Source: Actinomycetota bacterium (lineage in GTDB: Bacteria > Actinomycetota > UBA4738). From it: a stretch of 29,686 nt of DNA. Position numbers and translations under genes: made by a program. This document shows positions 1-6,589 of the stretch, in pieces. The notes beneath the pieces are model-generated. The model was not told where the DNA came from. It saw only the letters and a list, made by a program, of their open reading frames with translations, and ran no database searches. How positions within the stretch are numbered: the first letter of the stretch is position 1; the number at the start of each line of letters is the position of its first letter. The DNA lies in assembly GCA_005888465.1 (NCBI GenBank), contig VAYJ01000042.1, positions 3,560 through 33,245 on the forward strand. The letters are read 5' to 3'.

Positions 1-1083
1 GTACTCGCTGCAGGGGTTTGACGCGTTGATGCGTCCGGAGGCCGGGCAGGTGTGCCAGTCGTTGACCGTGGTGTCGTACTGCATCCCCGGGTCGGCGCAC
101 TCCCATGCCGCCTGGGCGATCTCGCGCATCAGGTCGCGGGCACGCACCGTCTCGAGCGTCTCGCCGCCGATCACGGCCCGGAGCTTCCAGTCGCGGTCGT
201 CCTGGAACGCGCGCATGAACTCGTCGGTCACGCGAACAGAGTTGTTCGCGTTCTGGTACTGCATCGAGTAGGCGTCCTTGCCGTCCAGGTCCATGTCGAA
301 CCCGGCGTCGCGAAGGACGCGGGCCTTGCGCTCCTCGACCGCCTTGCACCAGATGAAGTCGCGGATGTCCGGGTGGTCGACGTTCAACACCACCATCTTG
401 GCCGCGCGCCGGGTCTTGCCACCGGACTTGATCGTGCCGGCCGAGGCGTCGGCGCCCCGCATGAACGAGACCGGGCCGCTTGCCGTGCCGCCGCCCGCCA
501 GGTGCTCCTTCGAGGACCGGATCGCCGAGAGGTTCAGGCCGGAGCCCGAGCCTCCTTTGAAGATCGTGCCCTCCTCCACGTACCAGTTGAGGATCGAGCT
601 CATCGTGTCGTCGACCGACAGGATGAAACACGCCGAGCACTGCGGCGTGGCCTCGGCGCCGACGTTGAACCACACGGGCGAGTTGAACGCGGCCTTCTGC
701 GTGACCAGGAGGTGGGTCAGCTCCTCCGCGAACGTCCGGGCGTCGCCCTCGCTCGCGAAGTAACCGTCCTTCGTCCCCCAGCCGGTGATCGTGTCGACGA
801 CCCTGCCGATCATCTGGCGCACCGAGGACTCGCGCTCCTGGGTCCCGAGCGATCCGCGGAAGTACTTCTGGGCCACGATGTTCGTGGAGTTCTGCGACCA
901 GGAGCGCGGGAACTCGACGCCGCGCTGCTCGAAGGCGTTGCCGCCTTCCTTGAAGTTCGGGATCACGGCGTCGCGGATCTCCCAATCGGTCTGGTCGAAA
1001 GGGTGTGTCCCCGCCGTCGTGAAGTGCCGCCGGAAGGCCAGTCCCCCGCGAGCGATCCCGATGTCCTTCGCCTTCGTGGCCAC
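1..1083 (-). CDS. nrdJ: Vitamin B12-dependent (class II) ribonucleotide reductase, 3' end cut by window edge
   Basis: This enzyme reduces ribonucleotides to deoxyribonucleotides using adenosylcobalamin as radical source. The frame is open for 361 codons from a GTG at 1083, which is preceded by AGGAGG at 1088-1093, to the window edge. The translation starts VATKAKDIGIARGGL and contains PVWFNVG, the cysteine pair in PQCSACFI, a glycine-rich substrate loop (FKGGSGSGLNLSAIRSSKEH) and, as its last residues, NPCSEY, the active-site loop of class II reductases. The remaining C-terminal part lies outside the window. nrdR is directly upstream on the same strand and two NrdR boxes lie in the gap. The family assignment is very secure. 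The start is supported by the ribosome binding site. Confidence 0.96.
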   Translation of the reverse strand, partial: MATKAKDIGIARGGLAFRRHFTTAGTHPFDQTDWEIRDAVIPNFKEGGNAFEQRGVEFPRSWSQNSTNIVAQKYFRGSLGTQERESSVRQMIGRVVDTITGWGTKDGYFASEGDARTFAEELTHLLVTQKAAFNSPVWFNVGAEATPQCSACFILSVDDTMSSILNWYVEEGTIFKGGSGSGLNLSAIRSSKEHLAGGGTASGPVSFMRGADASAGTIKSGGKTRRAAKMVVLNVDHPDIRDFIWCKAVEERKARVLRDAGFDMDLDGKDAYSMQYQNANNSVRVTDEFMRAFQDDRDWKLRAVIGGETLETVRARDLMREIAQAAWECADPGMQYDTTVNDWHTCPASGRINASNPCSEY

Positions 1084-1140
1084 GCTGCCTCCTTCTCGTT
1101 CCGGGGGAAGGATTACACCCGTGTCATTTCGGAGAAACGG

Positions 1141-1169
1141 ATGATGACGCAGGCCGAACCGCCTGTCAA
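1141..1169 (-). promoter_or_regulatory. Probable nrdJ promoter
   Basis: On the minus strand a perfect -35 TTGACA (1164-1169) is followed after 17 bases by CATCAT (1141-1146), a 4/6 match to the -10 consensus. It would leave a leader of about 50 bases before the nrdJ GTG. The two NrdR boxes lie just upstream of the -35. The call rests on sequence only. Confidence 0.5.
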
Positions 1170-1175
1170 GAGTAC

Positions 1176-1232
1176 ACGCAACATCTGGTGCCGGCACGTC
1201 GAGAAACGGGCTCGCACCACAAGATGTAGTGG
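1176..1232 (-). promoter_or_regulatory. Tandem NrdR boxes upstream of nrdJ
   Basis: Two 16-base sites match the NrdR consensus acaCwAtATaTwGtgt. CCACAAGATGTAGTGG lies at 1217-1232 and ACGCAACATCTGGTGC at 1176-1191. Their centres are 41 bases apart, about four helical turns, which fits the known requirement that paired NrdR boxes sit on the same face of the DNA. The first begins just past the nrdR stop codon. They predict repression of nrdJ by the neighbouring nrdR product. Confidence 0.7.
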
Positions 1233-1239
1233 TCAGGCC

Positions 1240-1740
1240 TCAGGCCCGCGTACGGCTCCTGGTGCCCGCCTTCGGGGCCGCCGCGGTGTCCCGCTTTTGC
1301 AGCAGGATGCCCACCTCGCGCTCGAAGTCGGTGAGCTCCTGGAAGTCCTTGTAGACGCTCGCGAACCGCAGGTAGGCCACGTCGTCCAGGCGGCGGAGCT
1401 GCCCCAGGACCTCTATGCCCACCTCCTGTGTGGTCACGGCCGGCCCGCGCCTGCGGAGCTTCTCCTCGACCCGATCGGCGAGGTTCGCGACCTGCTGCTC
1501 GGTGACGGGCCGGTTCTTGATCGCTTTGGCGACGCCCGCGATGAGCTTGGCACGGTCGAACGCCTCCTTGGCACCGTCGCGTTTGATGACCGTGAGCCCG
1601 ACCACCTCCATGCGCTCGAAGGTGGTGAACCGGCGCGAGCACGAGAGGCATTGCCGGCGGCGGCGCACGGCCGCGCCGCTCTCGGTCGTCCGTGAGTCGA
1701 CGACCCGGTCCTGCTCGTGACCGCACCAGGGGCAGCGCAT
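1240..1740 (-). CDS. nrdR: Transcriptional repressor NrdR
   Basis: NrdR is the nucleotide-sensing repressor of ribonucleotide reductase genes. The 166-residue protein opens MRCPWCGHEQ and has a zinc ribbon with Cys3, Cys6, Cys31 and Cys34, followed by an ATP-cone domain from about residue 49 to 139 (VIKRDGAKEAFDRAKL, then VGIEVLGQLRRLDDVAYLRFASVYKDF split over the domain). The length is normal for the family, with a short basic tail (TRSRTRA). GGAG sits four bases before the ATG. It lies 157 bases upstream of nrdJ on the same strand, and one NrdR-like box in its own upstream region suggests autoregulation. Confidence 0.97.
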   Translation of the reverse strand: MRCPWCGHEQDRVVDSRTTESGAAVRRRRQCLSCSRRFTTFERMEVVGLTVIKRDGAKEAFDRAKLIAGVAKAIKNRPVTEQQVANLADRVEEKLRRRGPAVTTQEVGIEVLGQLRRLDDVAYLRFASVYKDFQELTDFEREVGILLQKRDTAAAPKAGTRSRTRA

Positions 1741-1749
1741 GGGCTCCGA

Positions 1750-1765
1750 CCACTACATGTTGTGT
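1750..1765 (-). promoter_or_regulatory. NrdR-like box upstream of nrdR
   Basis: CCACTACATGTTGTGT is a close match to the NrdR-box consensus and lies ten bases before the nrdR start codon. No second box was seen at 31 or 41 bases upstream, so it may be a single weaker site. It suggests autoregulation of nrdR. Confidence 0.55.
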
Positions 1766-1819
1766 GGGCCGAGGCAGCGTACCCGAGGGAGTGGGTCGCG
1801 ACAACCGCTTCGGGCGGCG

Positions 1820-2086
1820 TCAGCCGGCGGGGATCTCGAGGTGTTCGCCGGGGACGATCGTGGCGTCGCGCAGGCGGTTGTCGCGGATGATGCGGTCCAC
1901 GATGGGACGCGGGTCCCCGTCTCCGGCGATCGATCGCGCGATGGCCCATACCGTGTCGCCGCGGTGCACCACGGAGGTTCGAGACGCCGGGCCCGCGCCG
2001 GCCCTGCCGGCGAGCGCGCCAATGCCGAGCGCCGCGGCGAGGCCGAGCGCGCCGACCCTTGTCCACCGAACACGTGTTCGAGCCAT
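1820..2086 (-). CDS. Small LysM protein, YneA/ChiZ-like SOS cell-division suppressor
   Basis: This is an 88-residue protein. A basic N-terminus (MARTRVRWTR) is followed by one hydrophobic segment at about 11-30 and a LysM domain at about 37-86 (VVHRGDTVWAIARSI, then NRLRDATIVPGEHLEIP). A small membrane-anchored LysM protein transcribed divergently from lexA matches Bacillus YneA and mycobacterial Rv2719c/ChiZ, SOS-induced proteins that delay division. The start at 2086 was chosen over a longer frame because the region upstream is a promoter with LexA boxes. The -10 CATACT ends only six bases before this ATG, so the mRNA is probably leaderless. Function is inferred from architecture and position. 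Confidence 0.82.
   Translation of the reverse strand: MARTRVRWTRVGALGLAAALGIGALAGRAGAGPASRTSVVHRGDTVWAIARSIAGDGDPRPIVDRIIRDNRLRDATIVPGEHLEIPAG
2067..2080. promoter_or_regulatory. LexA (SOS) box inside the 5' end of the LysM gene
   Basis: CGAACACGTGTTCG is a perfect palindrome matching the Gram-positive SOS box CGAACnnnnGTTCG. It occupies the codons just after the start of the LysM gene. With the expected transcription start at or near the ATG, LexA bound here would block early elongation or initiation. Confidence 0.8.
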
Positions 2087-2092
2087 GGCCCC

Positions 2093-2122
2093 AGTATGAC
2101 CGAACGTCTGTTCGACTGTCAA
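2093..2122 (-). promoter_or_regulatory. SOS promoter of the LysM gene with a LexA box in the spacer
   Basis: On the minus strand TTGACA (2117-2122) and CATACT (2093-2098) are separated by 18 bases. CGAACGTCTGTTCG, a LexA box with 13 of 14 symmetric positions apart from the centre, lies at 2101-2114 inside the spacer. Bound LexA would directly occlude RNA polymerase. The -10 is six bases from the ATG, which implies a leaderless transcript. Confidence 0.75.
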
Positions 2123-2130
2123 GCACCGAT

Positions 2131-2170
2131 CGAACATATGTTTGTATCCCCCGCCGCCCCGTGCTAGCCT
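2131..2170 (+). promoter_or_regulatory. lexA promoter with overlapping LexA box
   Basis: CGAACATATGTTTG (2131-2144) is a LexA box with one deviation in its right arm. It overlaps a -35 TTGTAT (2142-2147) that is followed after 17 bases by a -10 TAGCCT (2165-2170). The arrangement predicts lexA autorepression. The leader to the lexA ATG at 2190 would be about 12 bases. Confidence 0.72.
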
Positions 2171-2189
2171 GCGGCCGGGAGGAGAAGAC

Positions 2190-2804
2190 ATGGACGACAT
2201 CACCGCTCGCCAGCGCCGGATCCTCGACTACATCCGCCAAACTGTGCAGCGGCGTGGCTACCCGCCGACCGTTCGCGAGATCGGCGAGGCCGTGGGGCTC
2301 ACGTCCAGCTCCAGCGTCCACGCGCAGCTCGCGAACCTCGAGCGACGCGGACTCCTCCGCCGCGACCCCACGAAGCCCCGCGCGATGGAGCTGAGGGGCC
2401 CGAGCGCCCGGGGGACGAGCGGGGTCCGCGTCCCGTTGGTCGGCCGGATCTCCGCGGGGACCCCCGTCCTCGCCGACGACAACGTCGAGGACTACCTGGT
2501 CGTGCCCTCCGGTTTCGCCGGGCAAGGCGACCACTTCGCCCTTCGCGTGAGCGGCGAGTCCATGATCGGCGCCGGGATCCTGGACGGCGACGTGGTCGTC
2601 GTCAAGCGCCAGGACGACGCGGACGAGGGCGACGTCGTGGCCGCGCTCCTTCCCGGGAGCGGCGAGGACGAGGCGACGGTCAAGCGCCTGCACCGCGAGG
2701 GCGGGCGTGTCCTCCTGTTGCCGGCCAACCCCTCCTTCGAGCCCATCCCCATGACGGGAGGACAAATCCTCGGTCGAGTGGTCGCGGTCCTCCGAAAGCT
2801 GTAA
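2190..2804 (+). CDS. lexA: SOS repressor LexA
   Basis: LexA represses DNA-damage genes and cleaves itself when stimulated by RecA filaments. The 204-residue protein has an N-terminal winged helix (about 4-65: RQRRILDYIR, PPTVREIGEAVGLTSSSSVH) and a C-terminal S24 peptidase domain. The self-cleavage bond is Ala89-Gly90 in GRISAGTP. The catalytic Ser124 is in SGESM and the Lys165 in ATVKRL. GGAGGAG at 2178-2184 precedes the chosen ATG. An upstream in-frame start was rejected because it lies in the promoter. The three SOS boxes upstream and the divergent LysM gene match the classical lexA locus. Confidence 0.97.
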   Translation: MDDITARQRRILDYIRQTVQRRGYPPTVREIGEAVGLTSSSSVHAQLANLERRGLLRRDPTKPRAMELRGPSARGTSGVRVPLVGRISAGTPVLADDNVEDYLVVPSGFAGQGDHFALRVSGESMIGAGILDGDVVVVKRQDDADEGDVVAALLPGSGEDEATVKRLHREGGRVLLLPANPSFEPIPMTGGQILGRVVAVLRKL

Positions 2805-2873
2805 ACCTATGCGCTGAACGCGAGCGGCGAAGTTCGGCCGGTCGCGTGAAACGGATCCGACCTTCGAGCGTTC

Positions 2874-3443
2874 ATGGGGAGCATGGGTTCTCGGGCCGAG
2901 GCGCTAGCCATCGACTTCACCGACGCCGGCGGTGCGCGCCTCGGCGTCAGCATCTCGCAGGTCCGGCCCGCGACCCGCGACTTCCGGCTGTTCTTCCAGG
3001 ACGAATACGCGCGCCTGGCCCGGGCGCTGTACGTGCTCACGACTAATCGGGCCGAGGCTGAGGAGCTCACCCAGGAGGCCATGGTCCGCGTCTATGAGCA
3101 CTGGGACCGCGTAGGCATGATGGACTCTCCCGCCGGCTACCTCTACCGAACGGCCCTGAACCTGCACCGAAGCAAGCTCCGCCGCCTGGCGACCCGCGCC
3201 CGCCGGCCGATCCGGCACACCACCGGCCCCGATCACCTAGCGGAGATCGAGGACCGCGACGAGCTGGGCCGCCTCCTGGAGACCCTCCCCCTCTCCCAGC
3301 GCCAGGCCCTGGTGCTGGTCGAGCTCCTGGGGATGAGCGCCGAGGAGGCGGGCAGAATCCTTCGGATCGAACCCGTCTCCGTCCGCGTGCGCCTGTCTCG
3401 GGCCCGGACCCTCCTGCGACAGCGAGCGACCGATGGCGACTGA
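2874..3443 (+). CDS. ECF-type RNA polymerase sigma factor (SigE/sigma-70 family)
   Basis: The 189-residue protein has region 2 at about 39-105 (LFFQDEYARLARALYVLTTNRAEAEELTQEAM split by short linkers, then DSPAGYLYRTALNLHRSKLRR) and region 4 at about 128-183 (LPLSQRQALVLVELLGMSAEEAG, then VRLSRARTLLRQR). This is the layout of small extracytoplasmic-function sigma factors. The start is uncertain: ATG codons at 2874 and 2883 are possible, and about 35 residues before region 2 may not all be translated. The stop overlaps the start of the next gene, so the two are probably co-translated. No clear promoter was recognised in the 69 bases after lexA. Confidence 0.88.
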   Translation: MGSMGSRAEALAIDFTDAGGARLGVSISQVRPATRDFRLFFQDEYARLARALYVLTTNRAEAEELTQEAMVRVYEHWDRVGMMDSPAGYLYRTALNLHRSKLRRLATRARRPIRHTTGPDHLAEIEDRDELGRLLETLPLSQRQALVLVELLGMSAEEAGRILRIEPVSVRVRLSRARTLLRQRATDGD

Positions 3444-4131
3444 GCTCTCCCGGCTGCTGCGGCGCCAGGGCATCGATTTCGAGCCGACCCAGGTCGCGTG
3501 GGAGCGCGTCGTGGACGGGGCGGCCCGGCGCCGTCGGAACCGCCGCCTGGGAAGCGCGCTGGTCGCGATCGTGCTCTTCGCCGTGAGCGACGCTGCGCTC
3601 CTAGGGGTGCTGCGGTCGTCCCCCGGCGGCCAAGCGCCCGCCCGGGGATACCTGAATCCGACGGGCTCCTCGGTCGTCGTCCCCGGGGGTGGCGGCGCCG
3701 GGTCGATCCCCGGAGAGGACCAGCAGGTCGGAGGCGCGGGCGGCAGTCTCCGCAACAGCGACGGCGTCGGGTGGGGCGCCCATCCGGCGACGCCGTCCAC
3801 GCCGGCCCGCAGCGGGATCGGCCCCGGCCACCGACCCGGCACGCGGCCCGCGAACGATGGGGGCCGCCGCTCGCCCGATCGACGCTCGCCTCCGGCCTGC
3901 GGCGCATCCCGGTTCCACGGACGGTGCCGACCCCCGAGCGAGAAATGGCACCCGCCGGCGTCGCGAGGAATCCTGGCGCCGATGGGCGGCGCAACGCACA
4001 TCTCCATCTCCACCCGCGCCGCGCGCCCGATCACCTCGGCTGGCCGCGCCCGAAGGGCACGCTCCCGCGCCAGTCGGCTGATGCATTCCCGCATCGCGCC
4101 TCGGCGGGCCGGACCCGCCGCGGCGGGCTAG
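3433..4131 (+). CDS. One-pass membrane protein of unknown function, possible sigma-factor partner
   Basis: The ATG lies inside the last codons of the sigma gene (11-base overlap), which implies coupling. About 38 N-terminal residues would be cytoplasmic (MATELSRLLRRQGIDFEP), followed by a basic cluster RRRRNRR and a hydrophobic segment at about 40-60. The rest is Gly/Pro/Ser/Arg-rich and has no recognisable domain. A membrane protein encoded just after an ECF sigma factor is often its anti-sigma factor, but no zinc-binding or other anti-sigma motif is visible, so that role is a guess. Past about 3860 codon use becomes less convincing, and the reading frame may be disturbed or the true protein shorter. 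The first 100 codons are much more secure than the rest. Confidence 0.5.
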   Translation: MATELSRLLRRQGIDFEPTQVAWERVVDGAARRRRNRRLGSALVAIVLFAVSDAALLGVLRSSPGGQAPARGYLNPTGSSVVVPGGGGAGSIPGEDQQVGGAGGSLRNSDGVGWGAHPATPSTPARSGIGPGHRPGTRPANDGGRRSPDRRSPPACGASRFHGRCRPPSEKWHPPASRGILAPMGGATHISISTRAARPITSAGRARRARSRASRLMHSRIAPRRAGPAAAG

Positions 4132-4183
4132 CGGGGCCGCGGCTCACCCCCCGGCGCCGCCCGCCGCAACACCTTCCCCATCT

Positions 4184-4219
4184 TCGAGGCCGGCTCGTGC
4201 CCGTGGAGCCGGCCTTCGA
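4184..4219. terminator. Hairpin between the convergent sigma-partner gene and hflX
   Basis: GGCCGGCTC (4188-4196) and GAGCCGGCC (4206-4214) form a perfect 9-bp stem with a 9-base loop. TCGA on each side can extend it with one bulged base. It lies immediately past the hflX stop and 50 bases past the plus-strand gene, the right place for a bidirectional terminator. There is no clear T-run on either strand, so termination strength is uncertain. Confidence 0.5.
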
Positions 4220-5443
4220 TTACCGCCGGTCCAGGATGAACTCCCCCACGACGGCGAGGTCCGCCGGTGAGACCCTGGCCTCAACCAGCTGGCCGCGCGG
4301 CTCGTCGTGCACGACGAGGACCTCCGCCCGCCGGTACAGGGAGGGCAGGATCTCCGGACGGTCGTAGGGAATGAGCAGACGAACGTCGAGGGGCGGGTGC
4401 GGGAGCGCCTCGGCCGCGCAGCGGAGCACATCCGCGACACCTTCGCCGAGGAGCGCCGAGACCGGCACGCCGTCGGGGAGCCGGCGGGCGAGGCGCGCGC
4501 GGCCGGCCTCGTCGAGCAGGTCCCACTTGTTGAGGGCGAGGACCTCGGGCAGCGCGCCCGCGCCGATCTCGCCGAGCACCTCGCGCACCGAGGCCATCTG
4601 CTCCTCGAGGTCAGGCGCCGAGGCGTCGGCGACGTGCAGCACGAGGTCCGCCCGCGCCACCTCCTCCAGGGTGGATTTGAAGGCCTCGATGAGTTCGTGC
4701 GGGAGCTTGCGGACGAACCCGACGGTGTCGGACAGCGTGGCGTGGCGCCCGCCCGGGAGGGTGAGGCGGCGCGTCCGGGGGTCGAGCGTCGCGAACGGCT
4801 GACCGGCGACGAGCGCCCCGGCGTCGGTCAGCGCGTTCATGAGCGAGCGCTTCACGCGCCGGCTCCGGGCCAGGTCCCTGATGTCTCCGCGGAGCTTCGT
4901 GATCCGCCGGCGGATGTGCTGGCGGTCGACTTCGAGCTTCGTCTCGCCCGGGCCCCGGGTCCCGATGCCGCCGCCCAGCCGGGACATGGCCTCGCCCCAC
5001 CCCCGGAGCCTGGGCAGCAGGTAGTTGAGTTGGGCCAGCTCGACCTGGGCCTTGCCCTCGCCCGAGGTGGCGTGCAGGGCGAAGATGTCCAGGATCAAGG
5101 CGGTCCGGTCGAGCACCTTCACCTGCAGGCGCTCCTCCAGGTTCCGGAGCTGGCCAGGGGTGGCCTCGTCGTCCAGCAGCACGGCGTCGGCGCCGCTCTC
5201 GTGCACCCGGTCGTGGACCTCGGCGAGCTTGCCCTTGCCGACGAAGGTCGCGGGGTCGGGGGTCGTGCGCGACTGGACGACGCGCCCCACGGGCTCCGCT
5301 CCGGCCGCCCGGGCGAGCGCCGCGAGCTCGTCCAGCAGATGTTCGTCGCCGCCCCGCGTGAGGCCGACCAGCAGGGCCCGCTCTCGGATCGCCGGGCGCC
5401 AGGTGGCGGAGAGGGGGGATTCCGAGCCCGGGCGATTCCTCAC
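4220..5443 (-). CDS. hflX: GTPase HflX, lacking the Walker A (G1) loop
   Basis: HflX is a ribosome-binding GTPase that splits stalled ribosomes. The 407-residue protein has the HflX N-terminal domain, the family signature GGGIGTRGPGETKLEVDRQ (about 157-175), the G3 motif DTVGF (239-243) and the G4 motif NKWD (305-308). Family members read roughly RRVPTVALVGYTNAGKSSL at the G1 motif. Here RRV (195-197) runs straight into KRSLMNALTDAG, so about 12 residues including the P-loop are missing without loss of frame, at 4852/4853. As sequenced it should not bind GTP. The GTG start overlaps the dapL stop (GTGA). It is the last gene of the miaB-miaA-dapF-dapL-hflX operon. Family identity is secure. Confidence 0.93.
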   Translation of the reverse strand: MRNRPGSESPLSATWRPAIRERALLVGLTRGGDEHLLDELAALARAAGAEPVGRVVQSRTTPDPATFVGKGKLAEVHDRVHESGADAVLLDDEATPGQLRNLEERLQVKVLDRTALILDIFALHATSGEGKAQVELAQLNYLLPRLRGWGEAMSRLGGGIGTRGPGETKLEVDRQHIRRRITKLRGDIRDLARSRRVKRSLMNALTDAGALVAGQPFATLDPRTRRLTLPGGRHATLSDTVGFVRKLPHELIEAFKSTLEEVARADLVLHVADASAPDLEEQMASVREVLGEIGAGALPEVLALNKWDLLDEAGRARLARRLPDGVPVSALLGEGVADVLRCAAEALPHPPLDVRLLIPYDRPEILPSLYRRAEVLVVHDEPRGQLVEARVSPADLAVVGEFILDRR

Positions 5444-6589
5444 GCGCGCACCGGGTCGCCGGCACCCAGGACCGCGCGGATCCTTCGCATCGCCTCCGCC
5501 AACCGGTCATCTGCGACGGTGAGCGAGACGCGCACGAACCCCTCCCCGTGGGCGCCGTAACCGGTCCCGGGCGCGACGACCACGCCGACGCGGTCGAGCA
5601 GCTCCTCTGCGAACCCCTGCGAGGTCTGGCCCGCGGGAACGGGGACCCAGACGTAGATGGACCCGAGGGGGGCCTTCACGGGGATCCCCGCATCGTCGAA
5701 GGCCGACACGACCGTGTCCCGGCGGCGCCGGTAGACCTCGCGCATCGTCACGACGTGGTCCTGCGGACCGGTGAGCGCCGCCACGCCCGCTCGCTGGACG
5801 GCGTCGAAGATCCCCGAGTCGAGGTTCGTCTTGAGCCTGCCGAGCGCCTCGATCGCCTCGGGGCTCCCCACGACGTACCCGAGCCGCCAGCCGGTCATGT
5901 TGTAGGTCTTAGAGAGCGAGCCGAACTCCACGGCGACGTCCTTCGCGCCCGGAACCTGCAGCACGCTCGGCGCGACGTAGCCGTCGAAGGTGATCTCCGA
6001 ATACGCGGCGTCGTGGCAGAGCAGCAGATCCTGTCGCCGCGCGACCGCGACGGCTTCCTCGAAGAAGGCGAGGTCGGCGACGGCGCCCGTCGGATTGCTG
6101 GGGTACCCGAGCCACAGGAGCGAGGAGGTCCGGCAGGAACCCATGCTCGGCCGTGAGCGGCATCGGGACCGCCTCGCCCCCGGCGAGCGCGGTGCTGATC
6201 GCGTAGACCGGATAGCCGGGATCCGGGACGAGCGCGCGGTCGCCGCGGTCCACCAGCGCGAACGACAGGTGCGCGAGGCCCTCCTTCGACCCGATGAGCG
6301 GCAGGACCTCGGTCTGGGGGTTCAGGCCGACCCCGAACCGTCGCTCATAGAACCCGGCGATGGCCTCGCGGAACGCCGGGAGCCCGTAGTACGAGGGGTA
6401 CCGGTGCGTCGATGGGTCGCGGGCCGCGTCGGCCAGCGCCTCGACGACGTGCGCGGGGGTCGGCAGGTCGGGATCGCCGACCCCGAGCGAGATCACGTCG
6501 ACGCCCTCAGCGCGGCGGGCCGCCAGCTTCCGGTCGAGCTCCGCGAAGAGGTAGGGCGGGAGCTGTTCGATCCGGGCGGCCCGCTTCAT
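5440..6589 (-). pseudogene. dapL: LL-diaminopimelate aminotransferase, frame broken near 6125-6133
   Basis: DapL converts tetrahydrodipicolinate directly to LL-diaminopimelate with PLP and glutamate. The N-terminal part, from ATG 6589 (ATGA overlap with the dapF stop), has SLGVGDPDLPTP, HRYPSYYGLPAFREA, LIGSKEGLAHL and VPDPGYPVY, ending in GFLPDL. The remainder continues in another frame with SSLLWLGYPSNPTGAVAD, the PLP lysine motif GSLSKTYNMTGWRLGY and a normal C-terminus ending at 5440. Family members have roughly ten more residues between these parts. The junction contains CCGGACCTC, which could have been present twice, so a short out-of-frame deletion is the likely cause. The gene may be intact in the living organism if this is an assembly error. 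The fold-I aminotransferase assignment is secure, and DapL specificity is likely because it sits next to dapF. Confidence 0.85.

Noticed and set aside
52..1695. Long plus-strand open frame opposite nrdJ and nrdR
   Set aside because: It is the antisense shadow of two clearly conserved minus-strand genes. Its product is Arg/Val/Leu/Gly-rich without any motif.
2816..2837. GAAC...GTTC pair between lexA and the sigma gene as a fourth LexA box
   Set aside because: The half-sites are separated by 14 bases instead of four.
3237..4094. Minus-strand open frame opposite the sigma factor and its partner
   Set aside because: Considered as a real gene because the plus-strand frame weakens there, but it has no motif, no good ribosome binding site and overlaps sigma region 4.
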